The notes beneath the pieces were generated by a model. That model did not search any database and was not told the origin of the DNA. It worked only from the letters and a program-made list of their open reading frames with translations. A stretch of 64,000 nt of DNA from Bugula neritina (lineage: Eukaryota; Bryozoa; Gymnolaemata; Cheilostomatida; Bugulidae). Shown here piece by piece: positions 35,501-45,600 of the stretch. Where the stretch lies: assembly GCA_964035545.1 (NCBI GenBank), contig OZ037771.1, forward strand, positions 14,325,633 through 14,389,632. The letters run 5' to 3'. A program made the translations under genes and the position numbers. How positions within the stretch are numbered: the stretch's first letter is position 1; every line of letters begins with the position of its first letter.

Positions 35501-38500
35501 GTGTAGTCTTAGGGTTATTTATTAGTTATCACCACTATGGGGTGGTGTGTACACTGCCTCGATAGTTTAATGTCAACATAGCCATAGGGTGTGGTAAGAA
35601 ATCACTCAAGTTGATATTCATTTCTTCTACGTCTTGCACGTGTGTTGTATATGAGTAGGTATTGTGGTGCATTATATTGTATTGTATTGCAGTGAACTGC
35701 ATTGAACTACATTGTGTTATATTGTATTGTATTGTATTGTATTGCATTGTATTGTATTGCATTGTATTGTATTATATTGCACTATACAGTACTGCACTGT
35801 ATTGCACTGTATTGCACTGTATTGTACTGCACTGTACTGTACTGCACTGTATGACCACAGGTAACAGACAGAGTGTGGCCGAGCACCAAGAGAGGTACAG
35901 GGAGGAGTGTCAGCGACTCTTTGACCTCCAGAACAAGATTCTGGGTTCATCTGAGATCCTCTCCACCGACGAGGAGGGGTCTGACAGCGGCAGCGAGGAC
36001 TCCGACTATGACGAGATGGGAAAGAACATTGAGAGCATGCTCACCAATAAGAAGAGCAACAGTCAGGTCTGTCTTAGTACTGACCAATAGCTGTGCGGTT
36101 CAGTGGCTACCGGCCAATGGGCTTTCAGCTTAGTAGTCAATAGAAGCATCTGCTCATCGACAGGCTTCAAGTGCCATCAGCCAATAGCAACCGAGGTTAA
36201 TCGAATGTTAGCCAGTAGCAGTTTAGTTGTCTAGCTAATAGGAGCTGTTCTTGAGTTGGGGATGATCTCCATGGTCTATTGTTCATCTCATGCTAGTTCT
36301 ATTGATTTGAAGAGTTTGCCTGACGTCATTAATTATATATAGTAATCCTCAATTAAGTTTTAATCAAAGAAGACTTTCACATACTATAATGACCTCCTAA
36401 CAACCGTTTCAGCTGTCGAAGGAGCGCGAGGAGGCGGAGTTAAAGCAGCTGCAGAAGTCACTGATGGATCCGAAAGGTAAAGACAAGCTGACCGAGTCAG
36501 CATCTAGTCAGGAGCTGAACGCTGACGGCAAACCTCTGGTACGCAAACTCAAGATCACCAGAGTGTTCAGAGGTGATAACGGAGGTAAGACTAGGTATTC
36601 TGGGTAGTCTGCTGCAGTTCTCCTGTACGTCACACGGTACTGTGAGAGTAACTACTTGTATTCGTAACATCCAGGCATTTCTCTTGATGAGTTTAATGTT
36701 ACTACTTCTATATCTACATGAATCATCATCTTTAATCATAGTTTTTAATCATTTTATTTATATTTTGTATTGTTATGCAATGAATAATTTATAATATATT
36801 TTATGCAGCGTATGATTGTATATAATATTACAGCGCTTATAGCCTTATACTGTTACATTCTGAAGAATGTAATATTGGAATTACTAAGCTACACTCACAC
36901 AGAGTCTATATACTTACCTTATATACTTCATATAACTTGAAATACTTACCATGACCTACTTAGCTATACTCACACTTAGTTTATATACTTACCTTGACCT
37001 CATATACTTCATATAAATACTTACCATGACTTACTGTTACAGAGAAATACTTACCATGACTTACTGTTACAGAGAAATACTTACCATGACTTACTGTTAC
37101 AGAGAAATACTTACCATGACTTACTGTTACAGAGAAATACTCCCGGAGTGAAATAGTCACCAAACCGATGGTCATAGAGGCCTACCTCAAGATCAGACGT
37201 ACTCAGACTGACGAGTTTATGTAAGTCTCATCATGACTAGTTCATGTAAGTCTCATCATGACTAGTTTATGTAAGTCTCAGCATGACTAGTTTAGGTAAG
37301 TCTCAGCATGACTAGTTTAATGTATGTTACATCATGTCCTTTGAGTCTCTGTATTGCAAGCTGGTGTAACTTTTCAGGTATATCTTCAGGTTGACAAGCG
37401 TCATTACTCTACAGCTTTAATCAATCTGCTGGGCATATGGCTTTCCATATGTCACTAGAACTGTGTTTGAAAAAATATTTTGTTTTGGCAGAAACATTGT
37501 TTTGATAGGTTTGCCTTTGTTACACCCCAGTTGCTATGTTTGCTGTTGTAGCACCTCATTCGCCAGCATGGATGAAGTGCAGAAGGAGGAGATGAAGAGA
37601 GAGCGGAGGCGTCTGCAGGAACAGCTGCGCAGGATCAAGAGAAACGAGGAGAAGCTGAACCAGACGCCGTCACAGGGTGCCTCCGGCTCACCGCCAAAGA
37701 AGAAGAAGAAAGAGAATGCTAAGGATATTAAGGTAGTCTGACTGGTGGTGTGTGAGTCAGGATTTGTGTGATTGTAATATGCTTGTTGTATTATGAAGAA
37801 CTCAATTTATGTTCCAACATAACACGCTCTGTCTCAAACTCATGTTTTGAAACACTAAAAAGTTTTTTACCTCAAAAAGAAAGAATTATTCCATGCAGCT
37901 TTGAAACTTATATTTATTGTGCCACCCTTAATTCTTTAAGTATGTTATGATGCTTGGTGAGAGGTTGGATGTGTTTTATTATTTTATTACTGGAATTAGC
38001 ACTTGATGTGTTGAACTCAAACTATTAGTTACCTCTTCAACAATAAAGATGATGGAAACCCATCACCATTGTGTTGCAGTTTTTGAATTAACCAATCAAC
38101 ATTCTTTTTTAGTTTTAGATTGACCAATCACCATTGTGTTGCAGTTTTAAATGGACCAATCACCATTGTGAAAGAGTATTAAATTAAACAATCACCATTG
38201 TGTTACAGCTGAAATGCGGGGCATGCCAGCAGGTTGGCCACATGAGGACAAACAAAGAATGTCCGTTGTGGTCTGGTAAGATGGCCGCCGGAGTAACTGG
38301 TGGCGTCGCAGGTAATCTGCCGTCTGTCAACGTCGCTCTCACCATGGAGGAGGAAGAAGACGCCGAAAAAGAGGCTCTACCTGCGGATGAGAATCTCGTG
38401 CATGTTGAAGGTCCGTGTCCAATATTTAGTTGTATTGTCTGATCAAATGATTGTTTATATGTAACCTAGCAACCAGCTGTGTATATGTAACCTAGCAACC

Positions 38501-41500
38501 AGCTGTGTATATATAACCTAGCAACCAACTGTGTATATGTAACCTAGCAACCAGCTGTGTATATGTAACCTAGCAACCAACTGTGTATATGTAACCTAGC
38601 AACCAGCTGTTTATAAGTAACCTAGCAACAAACTGTGTATATGTAACCTAGCGACCAGTTTATAAGTAACCTAGCAACCAACTGTGTATCTAACAGGCAC
38701 TAAGGTGGTTCTCTCCAAGCAGCTACTGGAACATGCAGATAAAGTGAAGAAACAGACACTGACTCTGAAATTTCCCAAGAAGTTCCCTAAGAAAGAGAAA
38801 GAAGTTAAAAGAAACCTGAAATCTAAACGCAAATCTTCCAATGCATTGCATTGTGATTACCTGACTGTATGTTTACCTGTTTATCCTCTATTTGGCTATA
38901 TATTATATACTATATTATACTATGCTACGCTATATACTATACTATACTATACTATATACTACACTATATATTATACTATAAACTATACTATACTATATAC
39001 TATACTATATACTATACTATATACTATACTATATACTATACTATATACTATGCTATACTATACTATATACTATACTATATACTATATACTATACTATATA
39101 CTATACTATATATACTATACTATATACTATGCTATACTATACTATGTACTATACTATATACTATACTATATACTATATACTATACTATATACTATATACT
39201 ATACTATGTACTATGCTATACTATACTATATACTACACTATACTATGTACTATGCTATACTATACTATATACTACACTATATATTATATTATATTATTTA
39301 CTTGTAGAGACCCAACAAAGTGGCTCACAGACGTAGAGCTGATCCATCTGTCAGCATATGCACTATATTTGAACATATCATCAGTGAGATGAGAGAAATA
39401 CCAAACGTATGTATCCTTTGAAGTGATTATCAGCTAATATCAGGTGAAAGGGTTGACGTTGGAATTACTTAATTTCACACACGCTGAATATTTTCTATTT
39501 GCCAATACATCTCTTCTTTGCCTTGAATAAAGGAAGTGTTGGGGAACTCTCAGTAGCCATAATATAGGCCAAATATCTTCTAGTAACATTAGTTTGTTTC
39601 TATCCCCAACCATATTTGATTTGGCAATGTAACAAGGACGTTGTGTTTCATTGTTACAGAACCACCTTATGACCTTTTTCCTATGCTTATTTGTAATCAT
39701 CATATAACACACCACCAAATGTTATATTTTCATAGATTTTTCAACAAATTTTAAGTTTTGGTCTAAATTTGCCAGTGTGCTAAGTAAAGTAAACTAACCC
39801 AACTTCAATTAACACACATATTGTGTCACAATGTGTTAGTAAAGTTCCCTTAGACTAAGCTCCACTTGCTGTTTCAGTCGCAGCCGTTTCACGTACCGGT
39901 TAACGCTAGAGACGTACCGGATTACTTCCGTATTGTGACTCACCCGATGGACTTGCAGACGTTACGTGAGAACGTGCGAAACAGGAAGTACGAGAATCGG
40001 CAGCAGTTTATGTCTGACGTGCACCAGATGTACGCCAACAGCAAACTCTACAACGGTCTGAAGAATATCTACACGCTGACTGCTGAGAAGATGCTGGAAC
40101 TCACACTACAGAGGTTTGCAGAGGTGAGGGTGGTGGCTAGGGAGTTCGTAAATTGGTGTTGGAGTTCTCGAGCTAAAGTTTCAGTGTTGAATCGTATAGA
40201 TGATGTCACATAGTCACAGGAATTGTTTTACCTTGGACCGAGTTTGTAGGATGTTGTTAGCCTGTAGTCTATGAAACTTAGCCCGTATTCTTCAGAAAGA
40301 AGATAAATTGATGAGGTTGGAGAAAGCGATAAACCCACTGCTGGATGATAATGATATCGTGGCGTTCTCCTACGTCCTCGAGAATATTATCGTGAACCGT
40401 CTAAAGACTATCGATAAAGTACGGTCTTTGCCTCCACATGATAATATACCAGCATATAGTATAGAGTAGTATAGTATATAGTATAGTATATTATAGTATA
40501 TAGTATAGTATATAGTATATAGTATAGTATAGTATATAGTATAGTATATAGTATAGTATATAGTATAGTATAGTATAGTATATAGTATAGTATATAGTAT
40601 AGTATATAGTATATAGTATAGTATAGTATATAGTATAGTATATAGTATAGTATATAGTATAGTATATAGTATAGTATATAGTATAGTATAGTATAGTATA
40701 TAGTATAGTATATAGTATAGTATATAGTATATAGTATAGTATAGTATATAGTATAGTATATAGTATAGTATAGTATAGTATATAGTATAGTATATAGTAT
40801 AGTATATAGTATATAGTATAGTATAGTATATAGTATAGTATATAGTATAGTATATAGTATAGTATATAGCATAGTATATTATAGTATATAGTATAGTATA
40901 TAGTATAGTATATAGTATATAGTATAGTATATAGTATAGTATATAGTATAGACTGAGTTCTATAACCTGCAGTTTGTAATAATTTTAGGTCTCGATATTC
41001 ACCGTCCCTGTAAATACTAAGAAGCTGAAAGACTATGCACAACTCATATCTCATCCAATGGATTTACAGACTTTGCTAGATAACGTGAAGAAACATAAGG
41101 TTGCTGCTACTACACCACACCCTAATCTTTCATAGTTTTACTGTTACATCACCACACCCTAATCTTTCATAGTTTTACTGTTACATCACCACACCCTACT
41201 CTTTCATAGTTTTACTGTTACATCACCACACCTTAATCTTTCATAGTTATACTGTTACATCACCACACCTTAATCTTTCATAGTTATGCTGTTACATCAC
41301 CACACCTTAATCTTTCATAGTTATACTGTTACATCACCACACCTTAATCTTTCATAGTTATGCTGTTACATCACCACACCCTACTCTTTCATAGTTTTAC
41401 TGTTACAACTATAGCTTGTAGTCTTATAAAAATACTATTGAAATACTACTCCTATACACCTTAACATGAATATACTGTTATGGTGCACTTTTTTCTCTCA

Positions 41501-44500
41501 TACGGTGACTATTGCAAAGCCACACTGTTTGCTTACTCAGAGTTGCTGTTGCAGTACCACAACCGAGATGAGTTCCTCGCAGACGTCGAGCTCATTTACA
41601 CAAACTGCTCGCGATACAACGGGGCCGACAGTCTCTACACTAAGACCGCACTGAAGATATTCACGACGGCCAAGGCTTGTGTTGAAGAGAACGATGACCA
41701 GATGAAAGAGTGGGAGGCGGGAATTAAAGCTAAGCAGGTATTCTACCACCAGATGTCTCCTTACTTCTACAATTCTCTGGTTGACAAATACCAGTTGGGT
41801 TTGCTGAAATATTGCTGTTTTATTGCCAAAGAATTTTGTACAGTGTCTATGCTATTAGCTCTTACATTCCCTAGCCCGTCTGCTAAGTGCTGGTAAACGA
41901 ATGCATATCATAGTCCTACGAGTTTACCATCAAAATGATGTTTTTCAAAGTTTAGAGTTATTTTGTCATAATAGGGGTTTCTATTATTTACGAATGTAGT
42001 CACAAATTTAATTTTTGAGTTTGTACTTCTACTTAGAAATACAATTTTTTTATTTTACTTGCTGCTCACTACACTTAAAGTTTTCCTATCATATTGCACC
42101 TAATACTAGCTATACTTAGAGTTATCCTACCATACTGTACCTAATACTAGCTATACTTTGAGTTTTCCTGCCATATTGTACCTAATACTAGCTATACTCA
42201 GAGTTATTTTACCATACTGTACCTAATACTAGCTATACTTTGAGTTACCCTACCATACTGTACCTAATACTAGCTATACTTTGAGTTATTTTACCATATT
42301 GCACCTAATACTAGCTATACTTAGAGTTTTCCTACCATACTGTACCTAATACTAGCTATACTTTGAGTTATTTTACCATATTGTACCTAATACTAGCTAT
42401 ACTTAGAGTTTTCCTACCATACTGTACCTAATACTAGCTATACTTTGAGTTATTTTACCATACTGTACCTAATACTAGCTATACTTTGAGTTTTCCTGCC
42501 ATATTGTACCTAATACTAGCTATACTCAGAGTTATTTTACCATACTGTACCTAATACTAGCTATACTTTGAGTTACCCTACCATACTGTACCTAATACTA
42601 GCTATACTTAGAGTTATCCTACCATACTGTACCTAATACTAGCTATACTTAGAGTTATTTTACCATATTGTACCTAATACTAGCTATACTTAGAGTTTTC
42701 CTACCATACTGTACCTAATACTAGCTATACTTTGAGTTATTTTACCATATTGTACCTAATACTAGCTATACTTAGAGTTTTCCTACCATACTGTACCTAA
42801 TACTAGCTATACTCAGAGTTATTTTACCATACTGTACCTAATACTAGCTATACTTTGAGTTACCCTACCATACTGTACCTAATACTAGCTATACTTAGAG
42901 TTATCCTACCATACTGTACCTAATACTAGCTATACTTAGAGTTATTTTACCATATTGTACCTAATACTAGCTATACTTAGAGTTTTCCTACCATACTGTA
43001 CCTAATACTAGCTATACTTTGAGTTATTTTACCATATTGTACCTAATACTAGCTATACTTAGAGTTTTCCTACCATACTGTACCTAATACTAGCTATACT
43101 TTGAGTTATTTTACCATATTGTACCTAATACTAGCTATACTTAGAGTTTTCCTACCATACTGTACCTAATACTAGCTATACTTTGAGTTATTTTACCATA
43201 TTGCACCTAATACTAGCTATACTTAGAGTTTTCCTATCATACTGTACCTAATACTAGCTATACTTTGAGTTATTTTACCATATTGCACCTAATACTAGCT
43301 ATACTTTGAGTTATCCTACCATGCTGTACCTGATGAGTGTTCTATTTGCTAAACCAGGAAGCTGCTATGGAAGGCCTCGAGTCTGAAAGTGTGGTAACAG
43401 GAACCAGTATCCATGACGACATGAGTAACATAGACGAGGAAACGCGGACCGGTGATTACACCATTGTGGAAGACGGAACCACGAATATGTTGGACTCGTC
43501 TGCTGGAGCCAGCGCTCAATCCCAACCAGCCATGGAGGAAAATGTGAGAAAACTTCTCTTTGCAATTTATTCGTGGCTTCAACTGTACCTTATTTTCATT
43601 CACAGATATCATTCTCAAAATTTTCATGTGTCAAAATATTGTCTATCAAGTACATTGCTTCTCACATTTCTGCAACTACTTGTTTGGATCAGTTATATTT
43701 AGAATTATTCGTAAAAGCTAAAAACTTGTACTGTCTCACTCTGATTCATAAGCATTGAGTTTGGTTGGTTCAATACTTCTGTTGTAATCTCTCATTGGTC
43801 TATTGTCATGAAGTGATCGTTCTGTATTGTCCAATTAGAACTACTTTGAGAATGCCAAGTGGTACAGGGTAGTACAGAGTAGTATAGAAAGTATGTTGTG
43901 TTGCTAATATTTGTTAGGCTGAAGAGCCCAGCTTCGTGGAGGTATTGGACGACTCCATCACTGTGCCTATGGATACAGACATTACCGGAGAGATCAGTGA
44001 GGGCGTGGTCTACGATCAGAGCTACTATACTAAGTCTACACTAGATGACGATCTAGAACTCAGTGGAGATGAGCGTACGTATATATGCACTGATGTGTTC
44101 CTATTTCCTATTGGATAAAATGTGCAGCTTGTATTCAAAGGACTTGCGGCAATAGCCAATAAAAAACTTCACGTTACGATTTATTGTCAGAGTTTTATTT
44201 TACTTTCGGTGTTTGGAACTTAGTTGTTGTTGACTTCTCATTTATCATTGATCTCTAATCAACTGACCGACTTGACGTTGTAGAGGAAGGAGCGACTGCT
44301 ATGAGTATTTATAAGCCGGAGATTGCAGCCGACGAAGACAGTCAGATGAGTTTCAATGCCGAGCAGTTTTTTCAAGCAAACTTTCAGACTACGGGCGAGA
44401 TTCCTGGAGAGGAGCCGGCCGTGGAGGGGGAGGGGGTGATGCGCCCCATCACAGATGTTATTAACAATGATCTGCAGCTATCTGAATCAGATGAGGACGA

Positions 44501-44564
44501 GGAGTTGGGTGACCAGCCCGGCGAAGGCGTCGGATTTGATTTTGACGATTTTGAAGATGTGTAA
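23553..44564 (+). CDS. TAF1: Transcription initiation factor TFIID subunit 1
   Basis: Largest TFIID subunit. Thirty-five exons join in phase: 23553-23598, 23727-23923, 24407-24655, 24752-24931, 25247-25371, 25755-25833, 26091-26223, 26728-26870, 27286-27423, 27975-28071, 30165-30290, 30528-30710, 30998-31176, 31431-31574, 32114-32289, 32625-32762, 33236-33356, 33771-33845, 34032-34181, 34928-35047, 35394-35496, 35861-36066, 36413-36584, 37133-37220, 37552-37732, 38209-38410, 38697-38866, 39308-39406, 39878-40123, 40296-40418, 40989-41099, 41555-41737, 43358-43543, 43918-44074, 44284-44564. The product has 1768 residues (human is about 1.9 kb residues). It contains an N-terminal TBP-binding segment ([20 protein letters not shown]), the central TAF7-binding/HAT region about 480-960 ([23 protein letters not shown]), a C-x2-C-x4-H-x6-C zinc knuckle at about 1186-1201, two bromodomains (about 1341-1420 and 1464-1545, each with the acetyl-lysine-binding YNG), and an acidic tail. 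The start ATG is preceded by no usable upstream frame. Confidence 0.97.
24955..25235. repeat. GTA/GCA triplet tract followed by its complement (CTA/TAC)n
   Basis: TAF1 intron 4 is almost wholly (GTA, GCA)n to about 25150, then switches to (CTACTCCTACT)n, so the halves are partly self-complementary. It makes long false ORFs on both strands. Confidence 0.9.
25614..25752. repeat. 21-bp tandem array, about 6.5 copies
   Basis: The unit TCTTACTCAGTACTGTGTTTG repeats up to the acceptor of TAF1 exon 6 (AG 25753-25754). Each copy carries a TTACTCAG acceptor-like motif. Confidence 0.9.
26224..26405. repeat. 13-bp array of 5' splice-site sequences after TAF1 exon 7
   Basis: The real donor GTAAGT starts at 26224. 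Copies start at 26253, 26266, 26279, 26292, 26305, 26318, 26331, 26344, 26357 (GTAAAT), 26370 (GTAATT), 26383 and 26396, all 13 bp apart. The unit is AGTGTAAGTGTAT with small variants. Confidence 0.95.
28130..30112. repeat. 24-bp minisatellite, about 81 copies
   Basis: It fills almost all of TAF1 intron 10 (28072-30164). The unit contains AAAGAGAGAGTATATTGG plus TATGCT. Variants (GGT or GAT, ATATT or ATAAT, AGAGAG or AGAGGG) are arranged in higher-order blocks, such as an 8-unit (192-bp) block repeated near 29717-30060 and 5-unit (120-bp) blocks near 28550-28770. As 24 is divisible by three, both strands hold ORFs of over 600 codons; these are not genes. Confidence 0.97.
31180..31285. repeat. 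about 31-bp tandem repeat, 3 copies
   Basis: TTTCTATTGGCTACTGCTTTG-type units directly after the donor of TAF1 exon 13, followed by TATATTGTAATACTAG repeats to about 31415. Confidence 0.8.
32756..32920. repeat. 25-bp array of 5' splice sites after TAF1 exon 16
   Basis: The real exon ends at 32762 (ACAG then GTGAGT). Identical ACAG/GTGAGT boundaries recur after 32787, 32812, 32837, 32862, 32887 and 32912, exactly 25 bp apart. Confidence 0.95.
34160..34260. repeat. Duplicated TAF1 exon 19 end and donor
   Basis: The last exon bases ACCAATCACTAATAAG and GTTTGTAATACA after 34181 are repeated with a boundary at 34222, and again in decayed form at about 34257. Confidence 0.85.
34390..34918. repeat. 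20-bp AT-only array (TAATATATAATATAATATAG)n
   Basis: About 18 regular copies from 34550 to 34918, with looser AT repeats before them, in TAF1 intron 19. Nearly all A and T; the minus strand shows false Tyr/Ile ORFs. Confidence 0.95.
35670..35855. repeat. (ATTGT/ATTGC)n pentanucleotide tract
   Basis: 5-bp units ATTGT, then ACTGC-rich units, in TAF1 intron 21 up to the acceptor at 35860. Confidence 0.9.
37013..37140. repeat. 30-bp array copying the TAF1 exon 24 acceptor
   Basis: The real AG is 37131-37132. TTACTGTTACAG plus AGAAATAC boundaries also end at 37042, 37072 and 37102, exactly 30 bp apart. Use of an upstream copy would add AGAAATACTTACCATGA, which meets an in-frame stop. Confidence 0.93.
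37214..37310. repeat. 25-bp array copying the TAF1 exon 24 donor
   Basis: The real exon ends at 37220 (TTTAT then GTAAGTCTCA). Copies of the boundary follow 37245, 37270 and 37295, 25 bp apart. Confidence 0.93.
38048..38208. repeat. 32-bp array copying the TAF1 exon 26 acceptor
   Basis: The real AG ends at 38208. Related CACCATTGTGTTGCAG units end at 38079, 38112, 38144 and 38176 (spacing 33, 32, 32, 32), each followed by TTTTAAATTG-like sequence that resembles the exon start CTGAAATGCG. Confidence 0.88.
38440..38696. repeat. about 25-bp tandem array before TAF1 exon 27
   Basis: About ten copies of TATATGTAACCTAGCAACCA. The last copy (AACCAACTGTGTATCTAACAG) is itself the acceptor region of exon 27. 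Confidence 0.9.
38885..39300. repeat. (TATACTATAC)n array in TAF1 intron 27
   Basis: About 400 bp of CTATACTATATACTATA motifs. Reverse complement of the array in intron 30. Confidence 0.95.
40450..40955. repeat. (TATAGTATAG)n array in TAF1 intron 30
   Basis: About 500 bp of AGTATATAGTATAGTATAG motifs, complementary to 38885-39300. Confidence 0.95.
41105..41405. repeat. 37-bp tandem array, about 8 copies
   Basis: The unit contains CATCACCACACCCTAATC and TTTCATAGTTTTACTGTTA. It starts within a few bases of the TAF1 exon 31 donor. Confidence 0.93.
42065..43330. repeat. 41-bp minisatellite, about 30 copies, with dimer order
   Basis: The unit contains TGTACCTAATACTAGCTATA followed by CTTTGAGTTATTTTACC or CTTAGAGTTTTCCTACC. 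The two subtypes often alternate, giving an 82-bp dimer. Located in TAF1 intron 32. Confidence 0.95.
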
Positions 44565-45600
44565 ATTTGTATATAAGTTACATTTTGGTTGAAGCAAAAT
44601 GTTATATTTGTAATTATTATATTATGGGATGAGTTCTTGTAGTTTAATAAATGTGTAATGATTGTATTCATTGCCACGTGTAATTTAAAGCTAATACATT
44701 TGGGTAAATTTCATGTATACTGGTAGTATGTGTTGAAAGATGAAAATAATGACACTTTTGTATACATATATATCATTGTAATGCAAATATACAATATAGT
44801 ATAATATTAACTAGTTTGTACCATACTCTTTCAACCTGTTGATCTCAAGTCAAATTATATTTTAACCAACTTAAACTTTAATAAATGAGATCAACAGATG
44901 CAACTTATTTTAATTTATGGCTTTTATGATGACTTTGACATTAGCTGTCCAGCTTTTCAAAATATTTACAACCCAAGTTGTATAATTTGCTTGGTCCTGA
45001 TTCTGTGTCATGACATTTTCTAGCACAACCCTCGACTGCGTAACCTCAAGCTCGATTTAGCTTAGAGTTGTCTACTCATGACAATTTACTGTTTTCGTCG
45101 AATGTTTACGCTTTATCCAATCGCTGTTACCCTAGTATATATATCGTTACTAGCGAGTCAAACCGATACCATGACTAACAGAATAAGTTCCTGATTCAAC
45201 TATTACGGAAAAGAAATAAATGTGAACACTGAACACTAGCGTTTTTCATAATTATAAATATTACTGTCCACCTTGGTGAAGTTTTATTCTATTGGTAATT
45301 TTACAACGTTTGATTATTGTTTTTTTGCATCTCAAGTGACTCTGCCCGTCATAAGTAAAACTGAAAGTGAAAGTCGGACTGAAATGTGAAACTGAACTCC
45401 TAAATTTAAATTAACTTCAAGTTCAAAGCTCAGGCTGAACTTGGATTGAAGTTCAAGTGGAAGTTCAAGTTGTTACTGATTGTAGAGGTTTGACCTGAAA
45501 AACAATTTTTTAAAGGTCACTCTAAGTTTATAATATACTTGTATAACATAAAACATATTGATATTTGAGTTTAGTGTTTTCTTACTCTTGATCGTTTGTC
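44565..45600. other. TAF1 3' UTR, intergenic DNA and SHARK 5' region
   Basis: About 1 kb with no coding signal. A TAF1-SHARK head-to-tail spacer that must include the SHARK promoter. Confidence 0.5.
44646..44651 (+). terminator. Polyadenylation signal of TAF1
   Basis: AATAAA 82 bp after the stop codon, followed by GT-rich sequence. Confidence 0.65.

Noticed and set aside
34522-41054. Tyr/Ile/Leu-rich ORFs at 34522-34916, 38684-39392 and 40408-41054
   Set aside because: Translations of TATA-type low-complexity arrays inside TAF1 introns.
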